Position numbers and translations under genes: made by a program | Notes under the pieces: model-generated | Seen by the model: the letters and a program-made list of their open reading frames with translations, nothing else | Told to the model about the DNA's origin: nothing | Databases searched by the model: none | Shown here: positions 46,675 through 55,674 of the stretch, piece after piece | Layout: the number at the start of each line of letters is the position of its first letter | How positions within the stretch are numbered: the first letter of the stretch is position 1 | Source: Nitratidesulfovibrio sp. | GTDB lineage: Bacteria; Desulfobacterota; Desulfovibrionia; Desulfovibrionales; Desulfovibrionaceae | Assembly: GCF_040373385.1 (NCBI RefSeq) | Contig: NZ_JBDXXH010000012.1 | Location: 1 to 64,000 of the forward strand | Direction: 5' to 3' | Length of the DNA: 64,000 nt

Positions 46675-47613
46675 CTATACGAAAAGTACGCTCACCGAGG
46701 ATTCGGTGTGGATGTTATGAATGGCCTTGGCCAGAAGGCCCGCCACGGAAAGTACCTTCAGCTTGCTGCACGCGGCCAGCTTGTCGCCCAGCGGCACCGT
46801 GTCGGTGACGATGACCTGCGAGAAGGTGGAATTGCACAGCCGCTCGATGGCCGGGCCGGACAGCACGGCGTGGGTGGCGCAGGCCATCACTTCCTTGGCG
46901 CCGTTCTTCAGCAGCACCTCGCCCGCCGCGCACATGGTGCCTGCGGTGTCGATCATGTCGTCCACAACGATGGCGATCTTGTCCTTGACGTCGCCGATGA
47001 CGTGCATGGCCGAGGCCTGGTTGGGACGGTCGCGGCGCTTGTCGATGATGGCCAGGCCCGCGTTCAGCTTCTTGGCGAACGAGCGGGCGCGCTCCACGCC
47101 GCCCGCGTCGGGCGAGACGATGACGATGTCGCCCGCGTACGGACGCAGGTATTCGAGAATGACCGGCTGTGCGTACAGGTTGTCCACCGGCACGTTGAAA
47201 AATCCCTGAATCTGGCCCGCGTGCAGGTCCACCGTGACCAGGCGGTCGGTGCCGGCGGTGGTCAGGAAGTCGGCCACCAGCTTGGCGCTGATGGGCGCGC
47301 GGGGGCTGACCTTGCGGTCCTGGCGGGCGTAGCCGTAGTAGGGCACCACGGCGGTAACGCGACCGGCGCTGGCGCGCTTCAGCGCATCCAGCATCAGGCA
47401 CAGCTGCATCAGGTTGTAGTTGACGGGCGAACAGGTGGCCTGCACGACGAATACGTCGTCGCCGCGCACGTTGTCGCCGATCTCGATGCGAATCTCGCCG
47501 TCGCTGAACGTCTCGCACAGGGCCGGGGTGAGCTGGCAACCCAGGTGGTCGCAGATGGCCTTGGCAAGGGCGGGGTTCGACGTGCCGGTAAGAATCTTCA
47601 GATCACCGTGCAT
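46675..47613 (-). CDS. prs: Ribose-phosphate pyrophosphokinase
   Basis: The 312-residue enzyme makes PRPP from ribose 5-phosphate and ATP. Motifs: FSDGEIRIEIGDNVRGDDVFV, YYGYARQDRK, the VTVDLHAGQIQGFF metal site, the flexible DKRRDRPN loop and the PRPP-binding VVDDMIDTAGTM. Length is normal for class I. Start at 47613 gives MHGDLKILTG. tRNA-Gln and ispE precede it in the same direction, the ispE-prs-rplY-pth order known from many proteobacteria. Confidence 0.97.
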   Translation of the reverse strand: MHGDLKILTGTSNPALAKAICDHLGCQLTPALCETFSDGEIRIEIGDNVRGDDVFVVQATCSPVNYNLMQLCLMLDALKRASAGRVTAVVPYYGYARQDRKVSPRAPISAKLVADFLTTAGTDRLVTVDLHAGQIQGFFNVPVDNLYAQPVILEYLRPYAGDIVIVSPDAGGVERARSFAKKLNAGLAIIDKRRDRPNQASAMHVIGDVKDKIAIVVDDMIDTAGTMCAAGEVLLKNGAKEVMACATHAVLSGPAIERLCNSTFSQVIVTDTVPLGDKLAACSKLKVLSVAGLLAKAIHNIHTESSVSVLFV

Positions 47614-47663
47614 GTTTCGACTTCCGGCTTGTGGTTGCGATGGCAAGCGTCATCGGAAAAAAG

Positions 47664-47739
47664 TGGCTGGGGCGGAAGGACTCGAACCCTCGGATGACGG
47701 GACCAAAACCCGTTGCCTTACCAGCTTGGCGACACCCCA
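47664..47739 (-). tRNA. tRNA-Gln (anticodon TTG)
   Basis: The reverse strand folds as a 76-nt cloverleaf: acceptor TGGGGTG with CGCCCCA and G-CCA end encoded, D arm GCCAAGCTGGTAAGGC, anticodon stem ACGGG/CCCGT with loop TTTTGGT (anticodon TTG), and a T arm with GGTTCGAGTCC. It lies between ispE and prs, 50 bp from the prs start. Confidence 0.96.
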
Positions 47740-47801
47740 GCATGAGGAAAATTTCGTACGTGACGCAGGGGCTGGCCTGCGTGCGCCTTGCGGCGCGCAT
47801 C

Positions 47802-48839
47802 TCACAGCGCGTGCAAAAAGGCCGCGATGTTGTCGTTGCGAAGTGCTTCGGCCACATCGCGCGCCGTGCCGTGTTGTCTGAACAGGGCGAACAGGCTGGC
47901 GCCGCTCCCGCTCATCAGCGCGGCACAGGCCCCGCGTCGAAGAAGAAATTCCTTGGTTCGGCGCAGGGTTGCATGTGCCTGAAAAACAACCGGTTCAAAG
48001 CTGTTGGTCAGCCACGGTCCGCGAGAGAGAGGATTTCTATCTTCTAGACTTTCCGATGTCAAGCAAGGGCGCAATGATTTCGCACTCTGTCCAATGCCGG
48101 AGTGGCAGCCGGGCGCGGAGGGTTTGCCGGAAGCGGCGATATTGCCCGGTGCGGGGATATTGGCGGCATCCCAGGCCCGGTAGGCCCAGGGGGTGGAGAC
48201 GCGTATCGGCGGGCAGGCCAGTACCAGATGCATGCCAGCCAACCCCAGCGCGGCAAGTTCGCCGGGCGCGAGCGGGGTGAGCACCTCGCCGATGCCGGTT
48301 GCCCGCGCCGGGCCATCCATCAGGAAGAAGGGCACGTCGGCGCCAACACCGGCGGCCATGTCCCGCAGGGCTTCCGGCGTGGGGGCCGCGTTGGGGGCCT
48401 GCTGCGCGCACAGCGCCGCAAGGTGGCGCAGCAGCATGGCGGCATCGGCACTGCCGCCGCCCAGCCCCGCCCCGTGCGGGATGTGCTTTTCCAGGTGCAC
48501 CGCAAGGCGGGGCCGAAACCCGGTGGCCTCCGCGAACCGTTCGTACGCGGTCACCACGGTGTTGCGGGCGGGGTCCACGTCAGGCTCGGTGCAGGTGAAG
48601 GCGATGCCCGCATCCGCGCGGGGCGCCACGTGCAGCAGGTCGCATGGTTCCGGCAGGGGCAGGAACAGGGTGTCCAGTTCGTGGTATCCGTCGGGCCGTA
48701 CGTCGGTGATGCGCAGGTACAGGTTGACCTTGCACCCGGCGCGCAGGGTGACGGCGCGGGGCGCGGCAACCTGACCGCTGTCCGGCGTCACGGGCCGGGC
48801 GGGGCCGCTGTCCGGCGCGGAAGTGCCGTGGTGGCTCAC
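47802..48839 (-). CDS. ispE: 4-diphosphocytidyl-2-C-methyl-D-erythritol kinase
   Basis: The 345-residue GHMP kinase works in the MEP isoprenoid pathway. Motifs: KVNLYLRITDVRPDGYHEL, PHGAGLGGGSADAA (ATP loop) and the C-terminal LMSGSGASLFALF. GTG 48839 is chosen because it forms a GTGA overlap with the hslV stop, implying coupling, although about 25 residues then precede the conserved core. A roughly 45-residue Pro/Ser-rich insert after RVSTPWAYRAWD (about 215-260) is unusual for the family. Confidence 0.93.
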   Translation of the reverse strand: MSHHGTSAPDSGPARPVTPDSGQVAAPRAVTLRAGCKVNLYLRITDVRPDGYHELDTLFLPLPEPCDLLHVAPRADAGIAFTCTEPDVDPARNTVVTAYERFAEATGFRPRLAVHLEKHIPHGAGLGGGSADAAMLLRHLAALCAQQAPNAAPTPEALRDMAAGVGADVPFFLMDGPARATGIGEVLTPLAPGELAALGLAGMHLVLACPPIRVSTPWAYRAWDAANIPAPGNIAASGKPSAPGCHSGIGQSAKSLRPCLTSESLEDRNPLSRGPWLTNSFEPVVFQAHATLRRTKEFLLRRGACAALMSGSGASLFALFRQHGTARDVAEALRNDNIAAFLHAL

Positions 48840-49393
48840 GCTTCGGCCCCTGCATCGCGGCGCAGTGTTTCCACGGTCAGGTGGTCGTTGGTGAACACGC
48901 ACAGTTCCCCGGCAATGGCCATGGCCTCGCGGACCACGGTTTCCGCGTCCAGCGTGGTGTGCCGGGCCAGGGCGCGGGCTGCGGACAGAGCATAGGGGCC
49001 GCCGCTGCCGATGGCGGCAATGCCGTCGTCCGGTTCGATGACGTCGCCCGTGCCGGTCAGGATGAGAATGGTTTCCGCGTCGGCCACCAGCAGCATGGCC
49101 TCCAGCCTGCGCAGGTACTTGTCCTTGCGCCAGTCCTTGGCCAGTTCCACGGCGGCGCGGGTGAGGTTGCCGCCGAATTCCTCCAGCTTGGCCTCGAAGC
49201 GTTCGAACAGGGTGAACGCGTCGGCGGTGGCCCCGGCAAACCCGGCCAGCACCCGGTCGCGGTACAGGCGGCGTACCTTGCGGGCGGTGTGCTTCATGAC
49301 CACGCTCTGGCCCATGGTCACCTGCCCGTCACCGGCCATGGCCACGCCTGCCGCGCCGCGCACGGCAAGGATGGTGGTACCCTTCAATTCCAT
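48836..49393 (-). CDS. hslV: ATP-dependent protease peptidase subunit HslV
   Basis: The 185-residue protein begins MELKGTTILAVRG; processing would expose the catalytic N-terminal Thr of TTILAVR. MAGDGQVTMGQ, ARKVRRLY and GFAGATADAFTLFERFE are HslV signatures, and the C-terminal DLTVETL-like DHLTVETL is near the HslU contact. HslU is not in the window, so the ATPase partner must be encoded elsewhere. The stop overlaps the ispE start. Confidence 0.97.
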   Translation of the reverse strand: MELKGTTILAVRGAAGVAMAGDGQVTMGQSVVMKHTARKVRRLYRDRVLAGFAGATADAFTLFERFEAKLEEFGGNLTRAAVELAKDWRKDKYLRRLEAMLLVADAETILILTGTGDVIEPDDGIAAIGSGGPYALSAARALARHTTLDAETVVREAMAIAGELCVFTNDHLTVETLRRDAGAEA

Positions 49394-49443
49394 ATGGTTG
49401 TCCCTTCGGCGTCGTCGCGCCGGTTTCGCAAAGGTTGGGGGGC

Positions 49444-49473
49444 GCGATGTCAGGCGATGTCAGGCGATGTCAG
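49444..49473. repeat. Three exact 10-bp tandem repeats
   Basis: GCGATGTCAG occurs three times in a row, followed by a diverged GCGGTGGCAG, across the 3' end of the macrodomain gene. The stop codon of that gene lies within the array (49460-49462). Confidence 0.85.
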
Positions 49474-50137
49474 GCGGTGGCAGGGCGCCGGTCTGGCCTG
49501 GTCTGGACTGGTCGGGCCTGGTTTGGGCGTCGCCCGCATCACGGGCACTCTGCCCGGCAAGCGCCTGGAGCGCCGTGTGCCACACCGCCAGCATGGCCTG
49601 TCCGTGCAGGACAAAGCGTACCTCGCGCACCAGTCCGGCGCGCAGGCCGCGTATGGCCTCGGCCAGGGCGATGGGCGCTGCCTGCTCCGGTGGATAGCCG
49701 TAGCTGCCGCAACTGATGGCCGGAAAGGCCACCCGGGCCAGTCCGTGCTCCGCCGCCAGCCGCAGGCTGTTGGCGTGGGCGGCGGCAAGCGCCTGCGCCT
49801 CGCCGTGCCTTCCGCCGTGCCAGATGGGACCCACGGCGTGGATCACGTGGCGGGCAGGCAGGTTGAACCCCGGGGTGATGACGGCCTCTCCGGCGGCCAG
49901 CGGGCCGCGCCGGGCCACGATGGTCCGCCCGGCGGGCAGCAGCTCCGGCCCGGCGGCGCGGTGCAGTGCGCCATCCACGCCGCCGCCCCCGCGCAGTGCG
50001 GCGTTGGCGGCGTTGACCACCGCGTCGGTTGCCGTGGCGGCAAGGTCGCCGGTGGACACAACCAGCAGGCCGTGACCAGCGGGGGCGGGGATGGTCAGGG
50101 ACAGTTCGTCCAAAGGGGGCCGTCCTGGAAAAGTCAT
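49460..50137 (-). CDS. Macrodomain protein (ADP-ribose/O-acetyl-ADP-ribose deacetylase-like)
   Basis: The 225-residue protein contains one macrodomain: VSTGDLAATATDAVVNAANAALRGGGGVDGALHRAAG (adenine and diphosphate site), HAVGPIWHGG and FPAISCGSYGYPPEQAA. The NAAN-G-GGGVD pattern is that of YmdB/MacroD-like hydrolases, which remove ADP-ribose or acetyl groups. A repeat-rich tail of about 35 residues follows the domain. Start 50137 gives a short leader before the domain; no clear ribosome site is seen, and an upstream start is possible. Confidence 0.87.
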   Translation of the reverse strand: MTFPGRPPLDELSLTIPAPAGHGLLVVSTGDLAATATDAVVNAANAALRGGGGVDGALHRAAGPELLPAGRTIVARRGPLAAGEAVITPGFNLPARHVIHAVGPIWHGGRHGEAQALAAAHANSLRLAAEHGLARVAFPAISCGSYGYPPEQAAPIALAEAIRGLRAGLVREVRFVLHGQAMLAVWHTALQALAGQSARDAGDAQTRPDQSRPGQTGALPPPDIA

Positions 50138-50280
50138 GTGGATACTGCCGTGCGCGTTGCGTGAACCATGCCGGGATGCGGCCGGGGCGCCGTTGCCATG
50201 GGCCGGTGCCGGTCGCTGGCGCGCTGCGCCACGAAATTTCTCCGGCACGGCGCACGCGATGCCGCCGCAGCCGGACAGCG

Positions 50281-51750
50281 CTACCAGACCGCCTTGCGCT
50301 CCTGATACCGGGTGTCGAAGCGCTCCAGTTCCGTCTGGTCCTCCGGCGTGCGGATGACCGCCCGCGCCTTGTCGCGCAACTGCTCGACCTTTTCCTTCTC
50401 GTTGGCGTACAGCGCGCTGTAGGCAAGGTGCAGGTAGCCCTTGAATATCTGCCCGTCCATGCCAAGGGCGCGACCGTAATAGTCGTGTACCTCGGAATCC
50501 TCGGGCAGGTGGCGCAACACTTCCTTGTAGTAGGTGTAGGCCTCATTGCGCTGCCCGGCATCGAACAGCAGCCGGGCGTAGAAGAACAGGGCCATGTAGT
50601 CGCGCGAATTCATCAGCACGGCGCGTTGCAGCATCTGCGCCGCGCGGTTGCGGTCGCCCTTGGTGTAGTGGAACCGCCCGGCCTCGCGCCAGACAAGCTG
50701 GTCCTTGGGGTTGCAGGCCAACGCCCTGTCGAAGGCCGCCGTGGCCTCGCCCACCCGGTTCAGGCGCGAATACAGGATGGCCAGCCCCAGTTGCGACATG
50801 CAGTCGGTGGGCTTGGCCTGCTCGAAGGTGCGCAGGGCGATGGTGGCGTCCGCGTAGCGGGCGCGCACCAGCAGTTGCACCCGGTGGAAGCGCTCGTCGT
50901 CGTCCTGCCGGTTGCGCACGCTGGCGGGCTGCTGCTCCACGCGCAGGCGCACTTCGCTGATGCGTTCGGTAAGGTTGGGGTGGGTACTGAGATAGGTGGG
51001 CACGTCGGTGCCGGTCATCCAGCTCTGCCTGCGCAGCTTTTCGAAGGCCCCGGCCATGCCGTCGGGCCGGAACCCGGCGGCCACCAGGTACTGCATGCCC
51101 ACCTGGTCGGCATCCGCTTCGTCGATGCGGCTGTAATTGAGCATGGCCGTCTGCCCGGCCGCCAGCGACCCGGCCATGGCCGCGCCCTTGCTGCTGCCGC
51201 CACCCATGAAGGCCCCGGCCAGCGCGCCAGCCAGGCTGAGCAGGGTGATGCGCTGCGACTTTTCGATGCGGCTGGCGATGTGGCGCTGGGTGACGTGGCC
51301 CATTTCGTGTGCCAGCACGCCCGCCACCTCGCTTTCGTGCTCCATGGCCATCAGCAGTCCGGTGTGCACGAAGATGTACCCGCCGGGGCTGGCGAAGGCG
51401 TTGACGGCGTTGTGCAGCAGCACGTTGGTCTCGAAGTCGAAGGGCTGCGGCGGCACCACCGCCTTCAGCCGTTCGACGATGGACCGCACGTACTCCTTGA
51501 CCTCCGGGTCTTCCACCAGCGGCAGGCGCGCCTTGATGAGCACGTTGAACTTCTTGCCCAGTTCCACCTCGTCCTTGACGGTGAAGTCGCCCAGAAAGGC
51601 CCCGGCTGTCGGGGCGAAGGCGGGCAGGGCCTGGCCCAGCAGCATGAGCGCGCACAGGCACAGGGCAAGCGCGCCCCGCAGGCGGGCGCGAAGCCAGCCG
51701 GTACGGGGCGCGGAAGAAGCGCGAAGGCGAATGGGCATGCGGGAAGCCAT
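50281..51750 (-). CDS. Exported M48 zinc metalloprotease with TPR domain (BepA-like)
   Basis: The 489-residue protein has a signal peptide (hydrophobic ALALCLCALMLLGQALPAFA near 27-46), a peptidase M48 domain with HEMGH at 148-152 and a downstream zinc-ligand EADAD at 211-215, and from about residue 290 several TPR helices. This is the architecture of BepA/YfgC, which checks outer-membrane protein assembly in the periplasm. A Gly/Ser-rich MGGGSSKGAAMAGS segment lies near the active site. Start 51750 follows the cysS stop by 8 bp, and 51738 is an alternative; neither has a strong ribosome site. Confidence 0.88.
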   Translation of the reverse strand: MASRMPIRLRASSAPRTGWLRARLRGALALCLCALMLLGQALPAFAPTAGAFLGDFTVKDEVELGKKFNVLIKARLPLVEDPEVKEYVRSIVERLKAVVPPQPFDFETNVLLHNAVNAFASPGGYIFVHTGLLMAMEHESEVAGVLAHEMGHVTQRHIASRIEKSQRITLLSLAGALAGAFMGGGSSKGAAMAGSLAAGQTAMLNYSRIDEADADQVGMQYLVAAGFRPDGMAGAFEKLRRQSWMTGTDVPTYLSTHPNLTERISEVRLRVEQQPASVRNRQDDDERFHRVQLLVRARYADATIALRTFEQAKPTDCMSQLGLAILYSRLNRVGEATAAFDRALACNPKDQLVWREAGRFHYTKGDRNRAAQMLQRAVLMNSRDYMALFFYARLLFDAGQRNEAYTYYKEVLRHLPEDSEVHDYYGRALGMDGQIFKGYLHLAYSALYANEKEKVEQLRDKARAVIRTPEDQTELERFDTRYQERKAVW

Positions 51751-51758
51751 GACGCGGC

Positions 51759-53216
51759 TTATAGCACGTCCCACACCGCGCCGGAAGGCGTATCGCGCAC
51801 CTCTATGCCGAGGGCGGCGATCTCGTCACGGATGGCGTCGGCACGGGCAAAGTCCTTGTCGGCGCGGGCGTTGATGCGGGCCTGCAACAGTTCCTCGACC
51901 CGTGTCGGGTCGATACCCTTGCGGGCCACGCGGCAGGCGCGCAGTTCCGCCAGAAACCCGGCGGGTTCGCGGCCAAACACGCCCAGCACGGCAAACCACG
52001 TGGCGGCCTGGTTCAGCACGGCCCGGAAGAAGGCGCGGGCCCCCTCGGTCTTGCGCTGGCCCTTGTTGTCCAGGATGCGGTTGGCCAGGCGGACCATGGT
52101 GAACACGTGGCCCAGGGCGGCCGCAGTGTTCATGTCGTCTTCCATGGCGTCGGTGAAGGCCTGGCGCAGCCCTTCGAATTCCTCGGTCACGTCCTTGGGC
52201 AGGGGGCCGGAGGTCCACTTTTCGCGCGTGAGTTCGGCGTGCAGCAGCCCCAGCGCCTCGTAGATGCGCTTGAGGTTCTTTTCCGCCTCGTCCATGGACT
52301 CGAAGGTGAAGTCGATGGGGCTGCGGTAGTGCTTGGTCAGCAGGAAGTAGCGCAGCGTTTCCGGCAGGTAGTTTTCAAGAATGTCGCGGATGGTGCGGAA
52401 GTTGCCGAGCGACTTGGACATCTTTTCGGCGTTCACCTGCACGAAGCCGTTGTGCACCCAGTAGCGCACGAAGTCCTTGCCAAGGGCCGCTTCCGTCTGG
52501 GCGATTTCGTTCTCGTGGTGCGGAAAGACCAGGTCCTGCCCGCCGCCGTGAATGTCCAGGGGCAGGGGCAGGTGCTTTTCGCTCATGGCCGAGCACTCGA
52601 TGTGCCAGCCGGGGCGCCCCTGGCCCCACGGGCTTTCCCAGAAGGGTTCGCCGGGCTTGGCCGCCTTCCACAGGGCGAAATCGAGCGGGTCTTCCTTTTC
52701 CTCGCCGGGGGCCACGCGGGCACCGGAGCGCAGGTCGTCCACATCGCGGCCGGAAAGCTTGCCGTAGCCGGGAAAGGCGCGCACGCGAAAGTACACGTCG
52801 CCCGAAGGGGTGGCGTAGGCCTTGTCCTGTTCGATGAGCCGCTCGCACAGCGAGATCATTTCCGCGATATGGGTGGTGGCCCGGGGTTCCAGGTCCGCCC
52901 GCAGCACGTTCAGGCGGTCCATGTCCTCGTAGAAGGTGGCGATGTACTTTTCCGCGACCTCCTGACTGGAAAGACCTTCCTGGTTGGCGCGGGTGATGAT
53001 CTTGTCATCCACGTCGGTGAAGTTGCGCGCGAAGGTGACGCCGAGCCCGGTGTGGCGCAGATAGCGCACCAGCACGTCGAACACCACGGCAGAGCGGGCG
53101 TGCCCGATGTGGCACAGGTCGTACGCGGTGATGCCGCAGACGTACATGTTGACCTTGCCGGGCACGGCAGGCTCGAAATGCTCTTTCTTGCGGGTCAGGG
53201 TATTGTACAGTTGCAT
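51759..53216 (-). CDS. cysS: Cysteinyl-tRNA synthetase
   Basis: The 485-residue class I synthetase starts MQLYNTLTRKKEHFEP, the normal family beginning, at ATG 53216 with GGGAGC. Motifs: CGITAYDLCHIGHARS (zinc Cys and HIGH), FTDVDDKII, GGGQDLVFPHHENEIAQ and KMSKSLGNF. The C-terminal helical domain is of usual size. It is the first gene of a unit that includes the M48 protease. Confidence 0.98.
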   Translation of the reverse strand: MQLYNTLTRKKEHFEPAVPGKVNMYVCGITAYDLCHIGHARSAVVFDVLVRYLRHTGLGVTFARNFTDVDDKIITRANQEGLSSQEVAEKYIATFYEDMDRLNVLRADLEPRATTHIAEMISLCERLIEQDKAYATPSGDVYFRVRAFPGYGKLSGRDVDDLRSGARVAPGEEKEDPLDFALWKAAKPGEPFWESPWGQGRPGWHIECSAMSEKHLPLPLDIHGGGQDLVFPHHENEIAQTEAALGKDFVRYWVHNGFVQVNAEKMSKSLGNFRTIRDILENYLPETLRYFLLTKHYRSPIDFTFESMDEAEKNLKRIYEALGLLHAELTREKWTSGPLPKDVTEEFEGLRQAFTDAMEDDMNTAAALGHVFTMVRLANRILDNKGQRKTEGARAFFRAVLNQAATWFAVLGVFGREPAGFLAELRACRVARKGIDPTRVEELLQARINARADKDFARADAIRDEIAALGIEVRDTPSGAVWDVL

Positions 53217-53329
53217 TGATGCTCCCGTGGAAGTGCGGTGTGGTGCGTCAGCATGGCATCGTGTGTGCGCCCAGCAGGTGGGCCGGGTACGGAGAGAGGA
53301 ACGTGCCACTGCAAGGTTGATGTTCCCTC

Positions 53330-53476
53330 AGGGGGTGTTTCTAAATCAGGAATTTTGTTCGTTGGCGAGGAAAACGAGCCTGCCATGAGGGAGTATACTC
53401 TTGTTGTATTCGGCCGATATGGCAGATGAAGTTTGACGAAGCCAACGGGCGAAAGGACGATTTAGAAACACCCCCT
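53330..53476. mobile_element. 147-bp nested-palindrome element (MITE-like)
   Basis: Perfect 18-bp terminal inverted repeats (AGGGGGTGTTTCTAAATC at 53330-53347 and its complement at 53459-53476) enclose further mirrored pairs: GTTGGC/GCCAAC (53361-53366, 53441-53446) and CTGCCAT/ATGGCAG (53380-53386, 53419-53425), all centred near 53403, with a GAGTATACTC palindrome close to the apex. The whole element can fold into one long hairpin. It has no coding potential beyond short frames. It fills most of the cysS-rpiB gap and its right end contributes to the rpiB stop codon (TAG read on the minus strand at 53477-53475). Confidence 0.7.
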
Positions 53477-53942
53477 AGCAGCCACCGGTACAGGCCGGCC
53501 CATAGAACTGGTCGATGCGGCGCTGGTGGCGGCCACCCTCGAAGGGGGTGTCCAGAAACACGTCCACAAGGCCCATGGCCACGCCGGGGCCGGTCACCCG
53601 TTCCCCAAGGCACAGCACGTTGGCGTCGTTGTGCTGGCGGGTGGCGCGGGCGTGGAATTCGCAGGTGCACAGCGCGGCGCGGATGCCCGGAAAACGGTTG
53701 GCGGCCATGGACATGCCGATGCCCGTGCCGCAGACCAGGATGCCGAAGCCGCCGGTGGCCAGCACCCGTTCGGTCACCTTGGCGGCGTAGAGCGGGTAGT
53801 CGCAGCTTTCGGCGGTCTGGGGGCCAAGGTCTTCCACCTGGCGGCCCGTGGCCTTGAGGTGGGCCACGATGACCTGCTTCAGGGCGAGACCGGCGTGGTC
53901 GGAGCCGATGATGACGGATGCGGGCATGACGGATGCGGGCAT
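53475..53942 (-). CDS. rpiB: Ribose 5-phosphate isomerase B
   Basis: The 155-residue enzyme has IIGSDHAGLALKQ, CDYPLYA, CGTGIGMSMAANRFPGIRAALC with the catalytic Cys, and RQHNDANVLCLGERV, then FLDTPFEGGRHQRRIDQF. It interconverts ribulose and ribose 5-phosphate. ATG 53942 has GAGGGAAC; a second in-frame MPASV at 53927 arises from a 15-bp duplication. The last residues beyond the conserved RRIDQF lead into the nested-palindrome element, which forms the end of the gene. Confidence 0.95.
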   Translation of the reverse strand: MPASVMPASVIIGSDHAGLALKQVIVAHLKATGRQVEDLGPQTAESCDYPLYAAKVTERVLATGGFGILVCGTGIGMSMAANRFPGIRAALCTCEFHARATRQHNDANVLCLGERVTGPGVAMGLVDVFLDTPFEGGRHQRRIDQFYGPACTGGC

Positions 53943-54215
53943 GGGGGTTCCCTCGCTGGGTGCTGACGGAAATATGGGGTGTTGGCCCGTGGCGGGGCGC
54001 GGTGCGTGCCGGAAAGCCGAGGTGTCCTCAGTGTGCCGGGCCGTGGCCGTGCGGAGGGCTGTGGGGCGGCCTAGGCACGGCAAGCCCGGAGGGCGACAGC
54101 CTGAAACCCCGAGGATTGGCGGCGCAGGGAATGTGCTGTTCCGGGGGCCGCTTGTCAAGATGGCGCCGCGCGCCAACCCGGAAAGAGGGCGCCTGCCGCA
54201 TCCGTGCCTGTCAGG

Positions 54216-54584
54216 TCAGTTCCTGCCGTCCGTGCAATTCGGGCCGCAACAGCGGGCCATGCGTGCCAGATGGCGTTCGCGGTCCGCATCGGCACCGGCG
54301 GCGTGGCGGGCCAGTTCGTCGCGCAGGAAGGCGGCGCGCCCGGCCAGTTCGAGGACGCGGGCGTCGTCCGTCGTCAGGTTGCCCGCCTCCAGCAGTTCCG
54401 CCACGCGGCGGCCAAGGGCGGCGTGCTCCTCGTCCATGCGGCGGCGCAACTGGCGCGCCTCGGTACTGCGCAGCACGCCCGAGGCCACGCGGCACAGTTC
54501 GCCACGCAGCACGCACAGCCCCACCTTGAGGTTGGACAGCACGGCCGAAAGAGAAAAGGTGGTCTGGGTATCGGGCGCGGTCAT
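54216..54584 (-). CDS. Small helical cytoplasmic protein of unknown function
   Basis: The 122-residue protein is strongly helical, with many Ala/Arg/Leu/Glu residues, and ends with a CCGPNCTDGRN cysteine cluster that may bind metal. ATG 54584 is preceded by GGAGACGC. It lies between rpiB and the LolB-like gene, in the same direction, and does not match a family I know. Confidence 0.65.
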   Translation of the reverse strand: MTAPDTQTTFSLSAVLSNLKVGLCVLRGELCRVASGVLRSTEARQLRRRMDEEHAALGRRVAELLEAGNLTTDDARVLELAGRAAFLRDELARHAAGADADRERHLARMARCCGPNCTDGRN

Positions 54585-54696
54585 GAGCGTCTCCGTCGCG
54601 TTATGGTGCCTGCGTGACGTGAATGGGTGGATACGTTGCGTGCGTCGACGATGCTGGCGGCTGGCCGTGACGCGGGCTGGCGCGGAATGGGCAGGA

Positions 54697-55674
54697 TCAG
54701 CGCCGCGCGCCTTCGCGCAACGGCAGAACCTCTGTGCCTTCGGGCAGTTCAAGCCCCAGTTGCTCGCCGGTGAAGGCCTGTGGCCGTTCCCGTTCCTTCA
54801 CCAGCAGAATGGCCGAATATCCCTTGGCGTGGGTGATGGTGATCTTGCGGGGCAGGGGGGGCACGGCCTCGTCATAGTCGATGCGCATGTCCCACCCGGC
54901 CTGCTTCGCGCCGGGGGCGGTATCGGTCCAGTGGCGGGGCAGTCCTTCGGGGGAAAGTTCAAGCATTCCGCCAACCCTGCCGCGCGTCAGAGTGTAGGCG
55001 ATTCCCCCGTCGGCCACAAGCCGTGCGTCCGTGCGGGCATCGTCGAAGACCCTGGCGAACCGGCCGTTCAGCAGGTTGGCCAGATCCGGCACGGAAAAGG
55101 GCACCGGCACGCCGAACGAAAGCAGGGCGCGCCCGCCCTGGTTCAGCCCGCCGCTATGGTAGTAGGCGCGGTTTTCGTTGGGGGCATAGGCGAGAAAGGT
55201 GGTGTCGTCCTCGCGGATGCGGGCCACGGTGGCCCCGATGCCGGCCATGATGTCCAGGCGCAGCGGCACGTCGCCGTTGGACCACAGCAGGGCCACCACG
55301 CGGTTGCCGTCGTGTTCGCCGGTCTTGTAGCGCAGGCTGGCGTTGACCCGGAAGGGACCGGCATCCGCATCGTTGGTCTGCGCCCAACTGCGGTAGGCAT
55401 GCCAGGCGGCGTCCGCCTGGTCGGCGGGGGCGGGCACGCCGGGGGCCACGCGAGGGGCACAGCCCGGAAGCAGTGCGGCCATGGCAAGCAGGATGAAGAC
55501 AGGCAGGGTCACGGCCAGTTGGGACCACACGCAACGACGCACGGCAGTGCCGTGCGCCCCGATTGCGTTGGTCACCCCGGTCACCCCGGTCACACCGGTT
55601 GTCCCGGCTGCCCCGGACGCCGAAGTCGCCCCATATCCCATGGACGCGATGAAAAGCCGGAAGGATGGATGCAT
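54697..55674 (-). CDS. LolB-like outer-membrane lipoprotein
   Basis: The 325-residue protein has an N-terminal Gly/Thr/Val repeat (GTTGVTGVTGVT), a signal helix VFILLAMAALLPGC with a lipobox ending at Cys near residue 74, and a beta-rich domain whose early part (ASLRYKTGEHDGNRVVALLWSNGDVPLRLDI) resembles LolB and DUF4292 proteins, which shuttle lipoproteins into the outer membrane. LolB is often adjacent to ispE in proteobacteria; here ispE is about 6 kb away in the same block. ATG 55674 shares one base with the upstream TPR gene stop (TGATG), indicating coupling. The N-terminal 50 residues are long for a lipoprotein leader; a later start is possible. Confidence 0.65.
   Translation of the reverse strand: MHPSFRLFIASMGYGATSASGAAGTTGVTGVTGVTNAIGAHGTAVRRCVWSQLAVTLPVFILLAMAALLPGCAPRVAPGVPAPADQADAAWHAYRSWAQTNDADAGPFRVNASLRYKTGEHDGNRVVALLWSNGDVPLRLDIMAGIGATVARIREDDTTFLAYAPNENRAYYHSGGLNQGGRALLSFGVPVPFSVPDLANLLNGRFARVFDDARTDARLVADGGIAYTLTRGRVGGMLELSPEGLPRHWTDTAPGAKQAGWDMRIDYDEAVPPLPRKITITHAKGYSAILLVKERERPQAFTGEQLGLELPEGTEVLPLREGARR

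Noticed and set aside
53187..53214. Reading frames inside the 147-bp element and adjacent gap as small genes
   Set aside because: Frames are under 95 codons, span the palindromic element and have no ribosome sites.
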